From positions 124,001-188,000 of the forward strand of contig NW_025776250.1 in the NCBI RefSeq assembly GCF_021130785.1: a stretch of 64,000 nt of DNA, read 5' to 3'. Position 1 is the first letter of the stretch, and each line of letters opens with the position of its first letter. This stretch comes from Homalodisca vitripennis. Taxonomy: Eukaryota > Arthropoda > Insecta > Hemiptera > Cicadellidae. This document shows positions 38,396-50,435 of this stretch, in pieces. Under the pieces are notes generated by a model. The model worked only from the letters and a program-made list of their open reading frames with translations, made no database searches and was not told the origin of the DNA. A program made the position numbers and the translations under genes.

Positions 38396-41300
38396 GTAAG
38401 CTTGAACTTGCTAATGGTGTTTTAATTGTGCATGATACGTCATTAACTAAAAATGTTTTTATTTAATTAAAATATAATTAAAGAATTGCGCAATTTGTTC
38501 TAGACACAGCTTTTGTCACCTCAACAGTTTACTGATTCAGTGTTTAAATATATTAGAACATTACGTACATCCACGTTTACTGATAACTGAGAACCAGGAA
38601 TATTAGGTCCTGCTATTTATAAGCTTTTCAATATGATAAAAAAACTATTTGTAATTGTTAGTTAAGCAGCAAGCTGTCATTTTCTCCCAAACGTGGCCAA
38701 TGAGGCGGTGATAGTGGAGTAATGCGAGAACGATGGGGGGTTGTTTCCCTTCGTGCAGATCTGAACCTTAAATATTATATGTTCCTGAGTATAAATATTG
38801 TTTCTAAGAAGGTTTGAATTGAATATTCACCATTTTCAACTATATTTATTGTGCATTCGCAACTATATTAACTAAAATATTCAGTTCAATAATTTATACT
38901 TAAAATTTCAAGTACAACAATCTTTTTTTAGGTCATACATTTAAATAATTTTACTGGAAAAGTTTATATCAGAGTTTTCAAAATTTTCATAGATATGTTC
39001 CTTAAAACCCTAAGGTTATTAATATTTTTTCCGTAAATATGTGTGATTTAAGTTCTTCAAATCACAATCACATATCCAGCTTTAACGGTATCCAGCCAAC
39101 CCCGTCGTCACATTAGACCAGATATGCTAAATTTTATGTACAAAAGATTACGTTTATTAGGATACTAATGATATCGTCATATAATAATTTCGCTACGTCT
39201 AGCATTCAAAATGTGCCTTCAATTTTATTTATTTCACTTTACTGATCTTAACAAGATAAAATACGGATTTTGCATCTTAAAACAATATTTTAATTTCTGC
39301 TAAGTTGTTTATCCTCGACATTTAGCTCAATTAAAAGGTAAATTCGTGCACAGTTTATGCTTGCACGCTCTCCTAATTTCCAAAAAATGCACATTAAAAA
39401 GGATTGAATTAATTCGGAAAGGTAAATATTAAAAACCAAGACATTTACATACAACTTATGTGAACTATAGGTATCTTTTCAACAGAGAGATAACCCATAA
39501 ATTACAAATCAAAGGTAGAATGTTCTTGTAAAAAATGTGAAATGGAAAAAATTATATACTGTGTCAAATACATTTTTTTTATTTTCAGGCGGTGCATTTT
39601 CCAAGATCAAAAAACTGAGGACTCTGATGAACACCTACTGGATGCTGTGTGACGCCGTACACCAGGCTAATGTATTCTACGGTGATCAGCTGATGGCTGT
39701 TATCTTCTCCGCATTTATCCACATTACTATCAAGTTCTACTTCTTGTTCTTGAACGTCACAACCGGTAAAGTGTTCTTAACTATCTCTGAGGGAGCCTGG
39801 ATCCTAACCTACATCTGCTTCCTGGTTGTGTTGGTTAACTCCAGCACAGACGTCACTAACTCGGTAAGTTTTACATTGATACAATTCTACTCAAACCGTT
39901 TATTTAGTTTTTGAGCTTGACGTAGTTTGTAACAATAATAAATTTTAAAAAGACAACTACGAAATTGTTTTTTTGAGCTTCTCGAGCTTCCCTGACGTGA
40001 TATAATGCATTAAATATGATCATGTTTTAATCTCTGGAGATTTCATCAAACAATAAACATATTCTGCCCAAATTGATATAGACTATAAATTGATGTTTTA
40101 TTAACATTCAATTTCGTAGTATAAAATCTGTAGGGATAATTATTTCCAATACCTCCCCAGTTAGAGACCCTAATATTCCAAATCTATTCAGCATGACAGG
40201 ATTTGCCGTTGAGATAAGAATTCCCTTCCAAGTCTTCAAGGAAATACATCAGAGATGCTACGAGATATCTCCTCATCATCCATTCAAGATCTTAGATCAC
40301 TCTTAGAAATTTTCGAGTATGTGACAGATAGATAAGTTTTTGGGTGGATGTGGGGACTTCTCCAAAAACTTACTGATATGAGATTTGCCTAAAGATTTCT
40401 TATCATACTGGCAAATGTGCTTGACGACAGTTTGTTTGAGTCAATATACTTTCAGGCCAATTACGATGAGGTTACTTTATTTGTAAAATCATAGGTAAAC
40501 CTTTTATTTATATATACATGGTATTCTTCTAGGCCGATGAGACAGGGCAGATGATCTGCAAATTCATCAACAAAGACCTTGATCCAATCCTGAGCAAACA
40601 GGTAATTGTGATAATACTTTAATTAATATAGCTATCGCTACCTCCATTAAAGCACAAATTCATGATGGTAGTATAATAATATCCCTTAACATAAAGTTGA
40701 GAAGCCCATATAAGCTCTTAAAAATAAAGAGTTGAGATTCTTTTCGAATAAATATACCCAAATAATATTACAATTCTGAATTTCTTCAAATTTAGTAGCC
40801 TTAGTTGCTACATTTTTGAAAAAATAAAATGTTTTCATATTTTAATGATTATGATCATTAAACTTTAAATTCAAATTAAATAAGTTTTGTTTGGTCTTAT
40901 AAATTATCAAACATTACTATCAAAGTATTTTAATACATACATAGATTTTCCTTAGTGGTATAGAATATAACATAACCTATATTTTTAATGATAACGTGAT
41001 TAAATATAAACTATCTAGATAAGAAGTTAAAATAAATCTAAATTGTTACTAACAATTTTATAGATAGTGTATGGTTTTTTTCCAGCTAGAAGGGTTTCTC
41101 TTGCAATTGCCTCATCACAACGCAAGATTCTCTGCTCTTGGGTTTTTTCAGCTCCACAACGAAACACTAACAGGGGTAAATAACTACTTTTGTAGTAATA
41201 TCTCTTGTCGTTTTAGTAATGTGTGTTGTATGGGTATTGTAAATTTAAACTCTTATATGAATATTAAAATAATTACTGATATTTTTGTTTATTATAGGTT

Positions 41301-41932
41301 TCTCAAAAATGTTTGTACTGCAATACATTTTTATATTACAACAATTTATGTTAAAAAATTTAGAAGAACTATATTGTAATGTTTTAATTTATGTAAAAAC
41401 AATGACAGATGATTTAAATTGAATAAAAACTGTAATTTATTTTGTATTTAGTTATTGATGAATGTATTTTTATTGGTTAATTTATGTCGCAGGAGTAATT
41501 TTTAATTTTGAGAAAAGACTATAAAAATGTCAGTTATATCTTGTGGAATTTTAAAATAGAAGTTTAAAGCAAGTTTGGAATATTCTGTGATTTAATGTAC
41601 ACTTTAGACATTTTTAGAACGATCGTGTTTTAACTATTTTGAAAATTTTATGTTTAAAATTAATAATTAACTATATTTATACAGGAGCTAATAATAATAA
41701 GACACCAATTTTCATCTCGCTGAAGTATAACTCTATATCTCCACTACGACATTCTTTCCTCTACAGATATTACCGAATAACATAATAAACCCTCAGCTAC
41801 CAAACATGTTATACTATAGCATGTAGACAGACAACAATTACGTTTTCTGTTCTGTCTGTACAGATGGCTGGAGCGGTGACAACTTATCTGGTGATACTGA
41901 TCCAGTTCCAGGCTCCGCCAACATCTTCTTAG
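37699..41932 (+). CDS. Insect gustatory receptor A (five exons, 399 aa)
   Basis: This gene encodes a candidate seven-transmembrane chemoreceptor of the insect Gr (7tm_7) family. Such receptors are ligand-gated cation channels in the membrane of taste neurons. Joined exons are 37,699-38,395, 39,589-39,863, 40,533-40,601, 41,086-41,175 and 41,864-41,932. All introns are GT-AG, with phases 1,0,0,0. Hydrophobic segments lie near residues 35-62, 77-100, 128-148 and 165-190, then two in exon 2 and one at the C-terminus. The diagnostic C-terminal motif TYLVILIQF is present, preceded by FSALGFF, and exon 2 carries the LMNTYWMLCDAVHQAN segment typical of the family. The three phase-0 introns near the 3' end are the classic Gr gene layout. 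I see no frame defects. The ligand is unknown. No transcript evidence is available, and an upstream non-coding exon cannot be excluded. Confidence 0.9.
39589..39863 (+). CDS. Gr A exon 2
   Basis: The acceptor TTTTCAG ends at 39,588 and the donor TCG|GTAAGT is at 39,864. The exon length of 275 nt equals that of Gr B exon 2. It encodes the intracellular LMNTYWMLCDAVHQAN stretch and two membrane segments. Confidence 0.9.
40533..40601 (+). CDS. Gr A exon 3
   Basis: This is a 69-nt exon between TTCTTCTAG and CAG|GTAATT, with 23 codons beginning ADETGQMICKF. Sixteen of the 23 residues match Gr B exon 3. It lies in the intracellular loop before the last membrane segment. Confidence 0.88.
41086..41175 (+). 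CDS. Gr A exon 4
   Basis: This is a 90-nt exon between TTTTTCCAG and GGG|GTAAAT. It encodes LEGFLLQLPHHNARFSALG and the following 11 residues. Twenty-five of 30 residues match Gr B exon 4, the highest conservation of the larger exons. Confidence 0.9.
41864..41932 (+). CDS. Gr A exon 5 and stop
   Basis: After the acceptor CTGTACAG the exon reads MAGAVTTYLVILIQF, then six residues and a TAG at 41,930-41,932. It carries the Gr signature TYxxxxxQF in the seventh membrane segment. Confidence 0.92.
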   Translation: MAGAVTTYLVILIQFQAPPTSS

Positions 41933-43743
41933 AAATTTTTTTCGAAATGTTTCCAAATAATAGACTACAATTAATTACATATAGAAACTTGTTTTATTTA
42001 TGGAATAATATACTACGTAGTCATTAAAAGTTCATTGCATATTAGATTGCAAAACACGTTATTAATTTTGTACTATGAATGGATAAATATAATCCTACGT
42101 TTTTAATAGAAGACGTAGCACATTAGAATTTATTGTTGTTGCAATAACTTACGTGTGAACTCATAAAAGTATTTAACGAATTCCTTGATTTGTTATTTAT
42201 TGAACAGGTTTTATATTTTATTACTAAATTATTTTATTTTACAATACTTAGTTTGTATAGTCAAATGAGTATTAATATTGCATATAATAACATCAAAGGT
42301 TTAAGATGTTACATACTACTGAAAATCCCTCTCCATGTTATTGCGATGTGCTTTACAGGGTATCATAGTAACTTGGTAGGAGACGGTCAAATCAACTCAA
42401 GCTTACCTATCCTTAATAACCTGTGCAAAGAAAAGTTATACTCCTAACGATCCAAGGATCGAGCAGAAGTTCTTATTAGAGAAGTAAAGTCGAAGGGAGA
42501 TTTCCCCAGATTCTGGCTTTCAATAAACAACAAAATAGTCATTAGTGTAAGAATAGACGAATTTTTCCATCGTCATTATAACGGAAAAAAAACTCTAAAC
42601 AAAATAAATATGTAAGGGAACATTAACAAGTGCAGAAACTCAGCCTAGTAATGTAAATGTTCTTTAAATATATAAAAAGATGTGTTATTAATTATTAGAA
42701 TTTAAACACAAATGTGAAAAAAGAAGAGAGGTAAATACAAAGTAATCTATGAACAAAGAGTACAGTCTCTATGGTGTAATGGTCAGTATTCTTGCCTGGA
42801 ATTGAGAGATCCGGATCGAGTACCGTCAAGCAAGTACTTTTTTGTTCATCAATCCTTCTTGCAATCAAATAAGGCTAAGTCCCATATATAAATTTCATGA
42901 ATGCATATATTCATGAATACAGTTATAGATATCTCCAAAGGTTAAGGACTTCATGCCATAATAGAGCTTATTGAAACTCGATAAAGCCGATACTTTTTTA
43001 CTTTCTTTACTTATTTCTTTATTCTGTATTTCTGTATTCCTAATATGGTTACCCATACGACAAACGTGCCATTTTCAATGCCGACTTACGGGAAGTAGAG
43101 TTAGAGTTACAACAAATTTCAACCTTCTAAGTAGCATTATTTTACAGTTATCGTGCGTACAGACAAATATAAATCTAATTTCAGCATTAACAACCGGTGT
43201 TAGAGGTTTTGGTAAAGCTTTAGCTTATAAGGCAGAATGTCTGTTGTCAATAATCAGTACATTACAACAGTACTCCTCTATTCGGCTTAATCTCTTCAAG
43301 GTCAAACTGAAAATTGGCCTAATTTGATAATAAGTGCGTGACCTATTTAATAATTTATACCGAATAATAAGTCAACAAAAGGACAATAAAATGTTTTACC
43401 AGGAACCTTAACAGAGTAAATATAGAGTAAATTCATGATAATAATTCAATTCATTCGATGGACACAATTTAATCAAAACCTTCCTCTAAATTGAAAACCA
43501 TTACAGCAATAGTCATCATTGATGATTGGACACTTTCATATTTTGAATAATAAATATTTAATTATATTAAAGTGTGTTATTTTTATTATTTTCTTCACAC
43601 AATAGTTGCCCTAACGTTAAATACGTAATTGGCTGGCAAACAATAATCAACGATGCGCCTACGCGTCAAATATACAAGAGGATTCAAGGAAGTATATTAT
43701 GTACAACTTGGTCTAGACTTATGTGAAGACACCTACAAGGAAC
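41933..43743. other. Intergenic region between the two Gr genes
   Basis: This region is about 1.8 kb. A possible polyadenylation signal AATAAA for Gr A lies near 42,521. A tRNA-derived SINE fragment lies at 42,762-42,840. I see no further exon and no clear core promoter for Gr B. Confidence 0.5.
42762..42840 (+). repeat. tRNA-derived SINE fragment
   Basis: CTCTATGGTGTAATGGTCAG resembles a tRNA D-arm and A box. GATCCGGATCGAGTACCG, about 30 nt later, resembles a B box and T-arm with two changes. A related A box (CTCTGTGGTGTAATGGTAGC) is at 27,073. I cannot form a closed acceptor stem, so a functional tRNA is unlikely. Confidence 0.5.
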
Positions 43744-44446
43744 ATGAATAGTTTTCCTAGTAAAATGCTTAGATTTTGTCGATTTTTTGGTGGTCTGCCA
43801 CTGGAATATACTTCAAGTACTACAGGTTTCACATTTTCAGGACTTACATTTTCGGTTACAGGAGTTCTGTGGAGCTGTATCTTAGTTCTACTGGAAGAAT
43901 TATTATCGAGTATCGCACTATACTGGTATTTCAATGATATATTTGATGGTAAGTCATTGCATCCATTGGGCAAAAACATTGATGTTGCAATAACATTGCA
44001 CATAGTCTCTCTACAAGTTGTGGTGGCTGTTGTGTTCCTCAGCTCTGTCTGCAAGTACCCAATACTCATCGACGTCTTTGACACTCTAGAACGAGTTTAC
44101 AAAGATCTTCAGCAAAAGGCAACAGAGGTCACGGCTATAGTGAAGTTTTGGGGGATCTGCATCTCTGCATCATTAGTAGCCACCATCGTTGAGCGAATGG
44201 TATCTATAACTAACGGTAGGCTAACAGTTGGCCTAGCAGTATCCTCAGCTGTTATTTTAACCTTGGCGGCACTGATGTACTGTTCCCAAGCTGCTCTCTT
44301 CGTCCATTTCACACATGTCGCGACAAGTATCGCAAAGGCCTTCAGAATGGTGACCGATAAGATCGAGAAGGAACTCACGAGTAACATAATTGAAAGGATG
44401 GAAACAACACACAACCTGCCCAATGTTGACTTCACTCATACAACAC
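43744..44446 (+). CDS. Gr B exon 1
   Basis: The exon has 703 nt and ends at the donor CAC|GTAAGG, phase 1. It encodes four membrane segments. By eye, about half the residues match Gr A exon 1, with full identity over SLQVVVAVVFLSS and CSQAALFVHFTHV. Confidence 0.87.
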
Positions 44447-45225
44447 GTAAGGGTATATCAAATAAACAGTAATCATGTATTATGAAAATAATAAAAGACA
44501 TTTCGATCTAACCTGGAGAGTGCGCCTGAAAAAACTATAGAGGACGAGCACGGTCATTTTCGGCGTCCTTTTTTCAGGCGAGCATTTTTTAATTGGAAAC
44601 AATCGAATTTAATTGATTTAAAGTAATAAATTTAAGTCATAAAGTATTCATCTATTTTTTGTAACTTATACTGATGGCAAATGTCAAAAATGTAATCCTA
44701 CTTTCAAATCATATATTTTTTTGTTAACAATAACTTTAAATAACAATACAAATTCTTGAAATGAATAATCTTGTTTCATGTTTTATTTTAAGATGTTGTG
44801 TATGTACTCTGATAATTTTTAAGAGTATTTACACATTTTTATCGTAAATATTGATATTGATTCCAGTTAAAATAATTTTTATTTATTATTTAAATATCGG
44901 AAAAGTACCAACTATCAATAGCTGCTAGTATTTACTAATAAAACAGTTTTATCCTGTGAGGATAATTTTTTTTAATTTTAATTACATATCTAATCACATA
45001 AAATGCAACAGCAATTCTCTTTATTTTAAAACTGTTTAGCCTACCTACCATTTTATTTTAAGGTTCTAAGTTTAGTTAACTCGATAATTGATTATTCGGT
45101 TAAGTTTATTATAATATAGTGTACGTATTAAATCCCGAGTTATTTAAGCATAAATCTTAATTTATCAGCTTATTTTTTTATACCATAAAAAATTTTTCTA
45201 TAAACCTTTACACGCACACACGCAC

Positions 45226-45278
<53 letters not shown>

Positions 45279-45772
45279 TAATCACTGTATTGAATAGAAG
45301 AAAACAAAAACTATTTTTCAATTCTATATTTCTCTATAAACCCCCGTCTTCAGGAAGTGTTAAATAAAAATTAATACAAAACTATAACATGTAAACAAGA
45401 ATTAATAAAACATAAATGTAAACACAGTGCATAACATTTGATAAAGTCCAGCTGGCGTGAAATTTTTCTAATTCAATCTTGTTGGAACAGTTGATTTTTA
45501 TAAAAGGTGGAATACAACTTGTAATTTATGGCAAATTTTGAATGTTATAAAATTATTTAAAAAGTTATCTTAAATTTAGACCAAATGGATTTTTTGTCTT
45601 CAACATAATTTGATGAGCTTGCTCCATGTGCTTTAATTTTAATCTGTTGTTGTTTTCATCAGGGCATTGTGGTAGTTGGTGTATTCCTTTTAATTTAAAA
45701 CACTCTTCAATTTTGTTTTGTTTGTGTTTTAGACAATGTTTTGCCAATGGTTTATCTATATATATATATATA

Positions 45773-45808
<36 letters not shown>

Positions 45809-48800
45809 ACACACACACACAAATATAATTGTCCTACGTTTTATTCAATTACTCTCATTGCTCCGTTATTTTTTTTAATTCATCATAAATTTATCGTAAT
45901 TTTTTAACTTCGTACAAAGCTTTTCTTTTCTTTTCTTTAGCTCAACCCACATATTGATTTATTCATTGTCCGTGGCTACTATTATAACTTTTTATTACTG
46001 AAGGATCTGTCGTAGTTTGTCCTATGAATTTCTTTTCTTTTCAGGAATATAGTTAACGTGAAATTTTCATAATAAAGATTATGTAAGGTATATAGGTTGA
46101 AGCTGTTTTTAAGGATTATAGTTCTTATTATTACTTTATTCTTATTGTAATTTTTTTCTTCTACATTTTAATCAAAGTTTATTCTACGTACAAGAATGTT
46201 TTCTGCATCAAAATATTAATAAAAATTTCAAAAATATGAATAATTTAAAATTAATTCAATGTATGCTGTTGGAAGATAATACACTTTAAAATTAAATTTC
46301 TCTATTAATGTAGTGTTTGTAAAAGTTGAATTCTTCTATTTCTTTTTTATATCTCATTTTGATAAATCTTAGTATAGGCTACATTTGATTATTTAAAAAA
46401 AAAGATCTATGATTTTTAAGAATTATTAAAAATGCTTTGCACAGTAATAGAGGTTTTTATTATATTTTTTTAAAATTAAGCTTTAATTAAAATAATAAAG
46501 AAAGAGTATTAGTTTGGGTTTCTGGTTACTTCAAAAATTTGCGTAGATATTGATCTGAATAAATAAATGGTGTATTGTTGTCCATGTCCTATAATTGGAT
46601 GTGTGTTTCATAGTCTGAAAATTTGGCATATTTACGTTTATTCCTAAATAAAAATGGACATTATAATAAAAATATGCATTGCATAAAAATACAATAAAAA
46701 ACTAAATTACAAGTTTCAAAGGAAACATTTTAGTACGTCTACGGTCAAAGATGGCATAGTCTCATTAGAAGTAATTTTAGGAACCTATTAAATTTATCAC
46801 ACAAATGTTTAATTTGAATGAATTGTATTTTGTTTTTAGGCAATATGCTCTTGACGATCAAGAAACTGAAGAGTCTGATGAACACCTACTGGATGCTGTG
46901 TGATGCCGTACACCAGGCTAATGACTTCTACTGCTATCAGCTGATGGCCGTTGCCTTTAACTCATTTGTTCACATCACTATAACGTGTTACGCCTTTTTC
47001 TTGCACGTCAGAGATGGCAACATGTTCGCCATGCTTACTGAAGGAGCCTGGTTCCTTACTCATATTTACTACGTGGTTGTGTTGGTAAATTCAAGCACAA
47101 ACGTCACTAACTCGGTAAATGTGTAGCAGAATCTTCTTATTTATTTTTACTAACGTTTGTATATAACTCATTACACGTAATACCTCTACTTAACCAACGT
47201 TTTATAAGAATCGCTTTTTCATCCAACATAAAGGGAAGGCTTTCTATAAATCTTTTGATGTGTTTTAGTCTACTCAACGTGATGACAACTGCAAAGAACT
47301 ATGTGATTTTATACAGATTAGGAGTCTAATGTAGAACTGAAATGTAGATTTAATTTTAACAGATTTCAATAAATCGCCTGCTGCAGACCTTAATTGCCTA
47401 ACCAGACCTCATGCAACAAAATGAGATGGGTTGCAGGGATAAGGTTTTATCTCAGTGGTGAAAACTTAGTTCATGGATCCTTGTAGACATCTCGTTATTC
47501 TTGGAATAACTGATGAATTTCCTTTTCAAGGCAAGGAATATGAAGTAGTGTATATATAGCTGAAATGGACGTAGTGTGGAGAAAAAGATTAGCCCCAAGA
47601 ATTGATACTGACGTAAATACGATCTAGGGATATCCTACTATTACCATACAAAAATAACCGATGGTTCCCCTCACCAGTTACCAGGCCAGTGTAAAAATTG
47701 GAGGTGATAGAAATTTCATCCAATGCACATAACGGATCTCATGTATTTTTAGAGCACAACATCTAAAACAAATGTTTAATGACGAGCTGTTATAAAACCC
47801 CGTGTTATGGGCATGAGATAGAACAGGCTTCAGAGGTAGGCCGATAAATAAGCTTCTTATAATTACTATTGACCGGAATATGTACTTGAACTCTACAACC
47901 TTACAAATGTGGTAAATTTTCAAATTATGATTTGGAGTTTTTAGTTTTTATGATTAGTTTTGCCCTCAGAAATGCCAAGGAATATCTAAATGCAGTTAAA
48001 TATTATATCGGTCGTTCTTTATACATGTCCAGTGCTCTCAAAGTGAAATTGGGTTTTTAAAATACATAAATTTCTTAGAATGCCCATTTCATTGATAGTT
48101 TCTAATTTCTTAAAGTAAATACAGATGTTTTCTTAAAGTTACAAAGATAAGTAGTGTGTTTTATCAATTATAATAATAGATTACATATGAATATCTTGGT
48201 TATTTTAATTGGTTAATTTAAAGTTTAAAATATGCGAGTAAATTTAATTTCAAAATTTTTAATTTCAAATTTTGTTATAGGCTGAAGAGACAAGCCAGAT
48301 GATATGCAAGTTGATCAACAGTAACCTGGACCCGGTCCTAAAAAAGCAGGTAATATTATAAAACTATTGTACTCATAATTATTCTTCTACTGTGGTACCA
48401 ATCAAAATACTTTAATATTAATACGATTTGTATTTTAATCCATACGTGAATAATCAAGTCCATAACATATTAGTATTGACATGACAATCTAAACACAAAC
48501 TTATTCACTTTAGGTGAGAATTGTTATGCCGTTTACATCTTATGATATGAAAAGTATTGTCAGTATCATATTCCCAATTATATTGTAGGCCAAATAAGAA
48601 CCTAAGCACAAATGTGCAGAATATAATATCAAAATGAGTTTTTGAAAATTGCCTTCGTAAATATTTTGCATTCTCAACATTTCGGTTGTATTAGAATTAC
48701 GATTAAAACTCCCAGAAGATACCACAACACTCAGGGGGGAAGTATTTGTAATGAATTCTATGTAGAATTGACTATGTGATTATTACAAAGATGAGCAGTC

Positions 48801-50435
48801 TGTTTGAATGTAAGGTGTATTTAAGAAACACATATTCCGAGCATTTCCTATAAGATTGTGTCAAATCAAGGACTTTAAGGACACGGCTTATAGTACAGTA
48901 GCGCCCCCTCAACCGACCGTAACGGGTTCAGAAATTGGTCGGATAACCTATAAGCTGGTTGAAATGGAAATCATAAAAAGCAACGTCAGAAATGTAAAAA
49001 AATGTCAGTAATAATATAGGTAATGGATTATTGAAAATATACAATGTATTATTATATTTATAAAACCGTGATACAATAATAATCATAAAATAACCCAATA
49101 CTCACTACTGGAAGTGGAAGTATCCAATAACAAAACAATGATATGTTTACACAGGAAGACGATTAATGATGACCAGTCTGTTTTTGAACATCCGTCCTCG
49201 CGCTGCGGGTGTCTATTAAGACCATCAATCTTTAAAATGCAGAATTTTACCTATTGTATTAAATTCACTGTAAGTGTGAAGAAATAAATATTTCATTTTA
49301 CATTAATTTCCATGATGAACTTGGGGATATTTTTAAACGCAATAATAATTTCAACAAAGAAACCTTCTTGTCCTTTAAATTAAAATAAAAAATATATTAA
49401 CACTATTTATGATAAATGAAACAACATTGATATTATTTTGTGTGACTTTGAAAACCAATCATGTTGTGTGTTAAACCTGTTTAATTCCAGGTTTATAGTG
49501 AAACATTTTTAGTTTCATATTATCACGTTTTAATTTTATAATACAATAATTAAAAATTAAATTTGAAATAAAAATTATATGTTATTGAATGAAATTAACA
49601 TTTTTCTAAATCAAGACAAACACTATTTAAAACAAATATTTCATTATTTTTAACTATAAATTATTCGTATTTAGTTAATTATGTTCATGTTGAACTTGAA
49701 ATTTAACCAGTTTTTAAATATATAAGTTAAACTAATAATAATCTTCTATTTCCATAAAGTATGGTATTAAAAGTTATTAATTATCACCAATTTGAAAATG
49801 TAAATAAAATAATATTTTTATTTTTAAAGCAATGATAAACAAATAATAATAATAAATACTCTCAATGTATGCACCAAATTCGAATTTCATACCTTAAGAT
49901 ATTCTAAACATAACATGTTGATTCTAAAAACAGAGTTACTGAGAGACAAAGTGAAAGAAATTAATTATTTATCATATATACACAGTAATTTTGACTATTT
50001 TGATTTAATGATCAATACAAATGTCTCTCATACTGATCGCCAGTTGCAGATAAAACCCCATTGCACCCTTTAGATATAAAATTAAATGCATAAAAAATGT
50101 TACAATAAATTGGTTAAAATCTTTGGGGTCTTTTTCCAGCTGGAAGGGTTTCTCCTGCAGTTTCCTCATCACAACGCAAGATTCTCTGCCCTTGGATATT
50201 TTCCGATCCACAACGAAACCCTCACAGCGGTAGATATTTACTGTTGTATGGAAACTGCACAGTCTAATTATATTGTATATACTGTAATAAAAATCCTGAA
50301 TACTATTCTATCTATATGTCATATATGACACAGTATGTAGACTGACAGTGTATTCTGTGTGTACAGATGGCTGGAGCGGTGACAACGTACCTAGTGATAA
50401 TGATCCAATTCCAGGACAAACCACCATCCACCTAG
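43744..50435 (+). CDS. Insect gustatory receptor B (five exons, 401 aa)
   Basis: This is a paralogue of the upstream gene, with the same predicted role as a taste-neuron membrane receptor channel. Joined exons are 43,744-44,446, 46,840-47,114, 48,281-48,349, 50,140-50,229 and 50,367-50,435, phases 1,0,0,0. I chose the second ATG (MNSFPSKMLRF) because it lines up with Gr A. An ATG at 43,723 would add seven residues. The signature TYLVIMIQF and the FSALGYF block are intact. Exon 2 has the same LMNTYWMLCDAVHQAN segment as Gr A. The introns are longer than in Gr A (about 2.4, 1.2, 1.8 and 0.14 kb) and have collected microsatellites and a transposon end. The exon 4 donor GTAGAT is weak. Otherwise the gene looks intact. 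The ligand is unknown. Confidence 0.9.
45218..45277. repeat. CA-containing tract and long (TA)n microsatellite in Gr B intron 1
   Basis: A short CACACACG tract is followed by about 45 bp of TA repeat. It lies inside intron 1 of Gr B. Confidence 0.9.
45755..45821. repeat. (TA)n(CA)n compound microsatellite in Gr B intron 1
   Basis: Interrupted TA tracts run into (CA)7. This is the second compound microsatellite in the same intron. Confidence 0.9.
46840..47114 (+). CDS. Gr B exon 2
   Basis: The acceptor is TGTTTTTAG and the donor TCG|GTAAAT. Its 275-nt length is identical to Gr A exon 2. The split codon restores Arg, followed by NMLLTIKKLKSLMNTYW. Confidence 0.9.
48281..48349 (+). CDS. Gr B exon 3
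   Basis: The exon is 69 nt, between TTGTTATAG and CAG|GTAATA. It has 23 codons beginning AEETSQMICKLI, in phase 0 at both ends. Confidence 0.88.
48896..48965 (+). mobile_element. Possible pogo-like transposon end in Gr B intron 3
   Basis: CAGTAGCGCCCCCTC follows a TA dinucleotide (48,894-48,895), and AACCGACCGTAACGG and GGTCGGATAACCTATAAG come next. A CAGT start, the CCGACC...GGTCGGATAA inverted words and the TA flank recall pogo-type terminal repeats. I could not find the matching inverted end downstream, so this may be one surviving end. Confidence 0.3.
50140..50229 (+). CDS. Gr B exon 4
   Basis: The exon is 90 nt after TTTTTCCAG. It encodes LEGFLLQFPHHNARFSALG and 11 further residues. 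The donor GCG|GTAGAT departs from consensus at +4, but the phase and length match Gr A. Confidence 0.87.
50367..50435 (+). CDS. Gr B exon 5 and stop
   Basis: After the acceptor GTGTACAG the exon reads MAGAVTTYLVIMIQF, then seven residues and a TAG at 50,433-50,435. The preceding intron is only 137 nt. Confidence 0.92.
   Translation: MAGAVTTYLVIMIQFQDKPPST

Noticed and set aside
42762..42840. Functional tRNA gene
   Set aside because: A and B box-like words are present, but no closed acceptor stem or consistent anticodon arm can be formed.
43723..43743. Upstream ATG for Gr B
   Set aside because: It adds seven residues with no counterpart in Gr A. The ATG at 43,744 aligns with the Gr A start.
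43719..44439. Reverse frames of up to 121 codons antisense to Gr B exon 1
   Set aside because: They are shadows of the Gr B exon, with no motif of their own.
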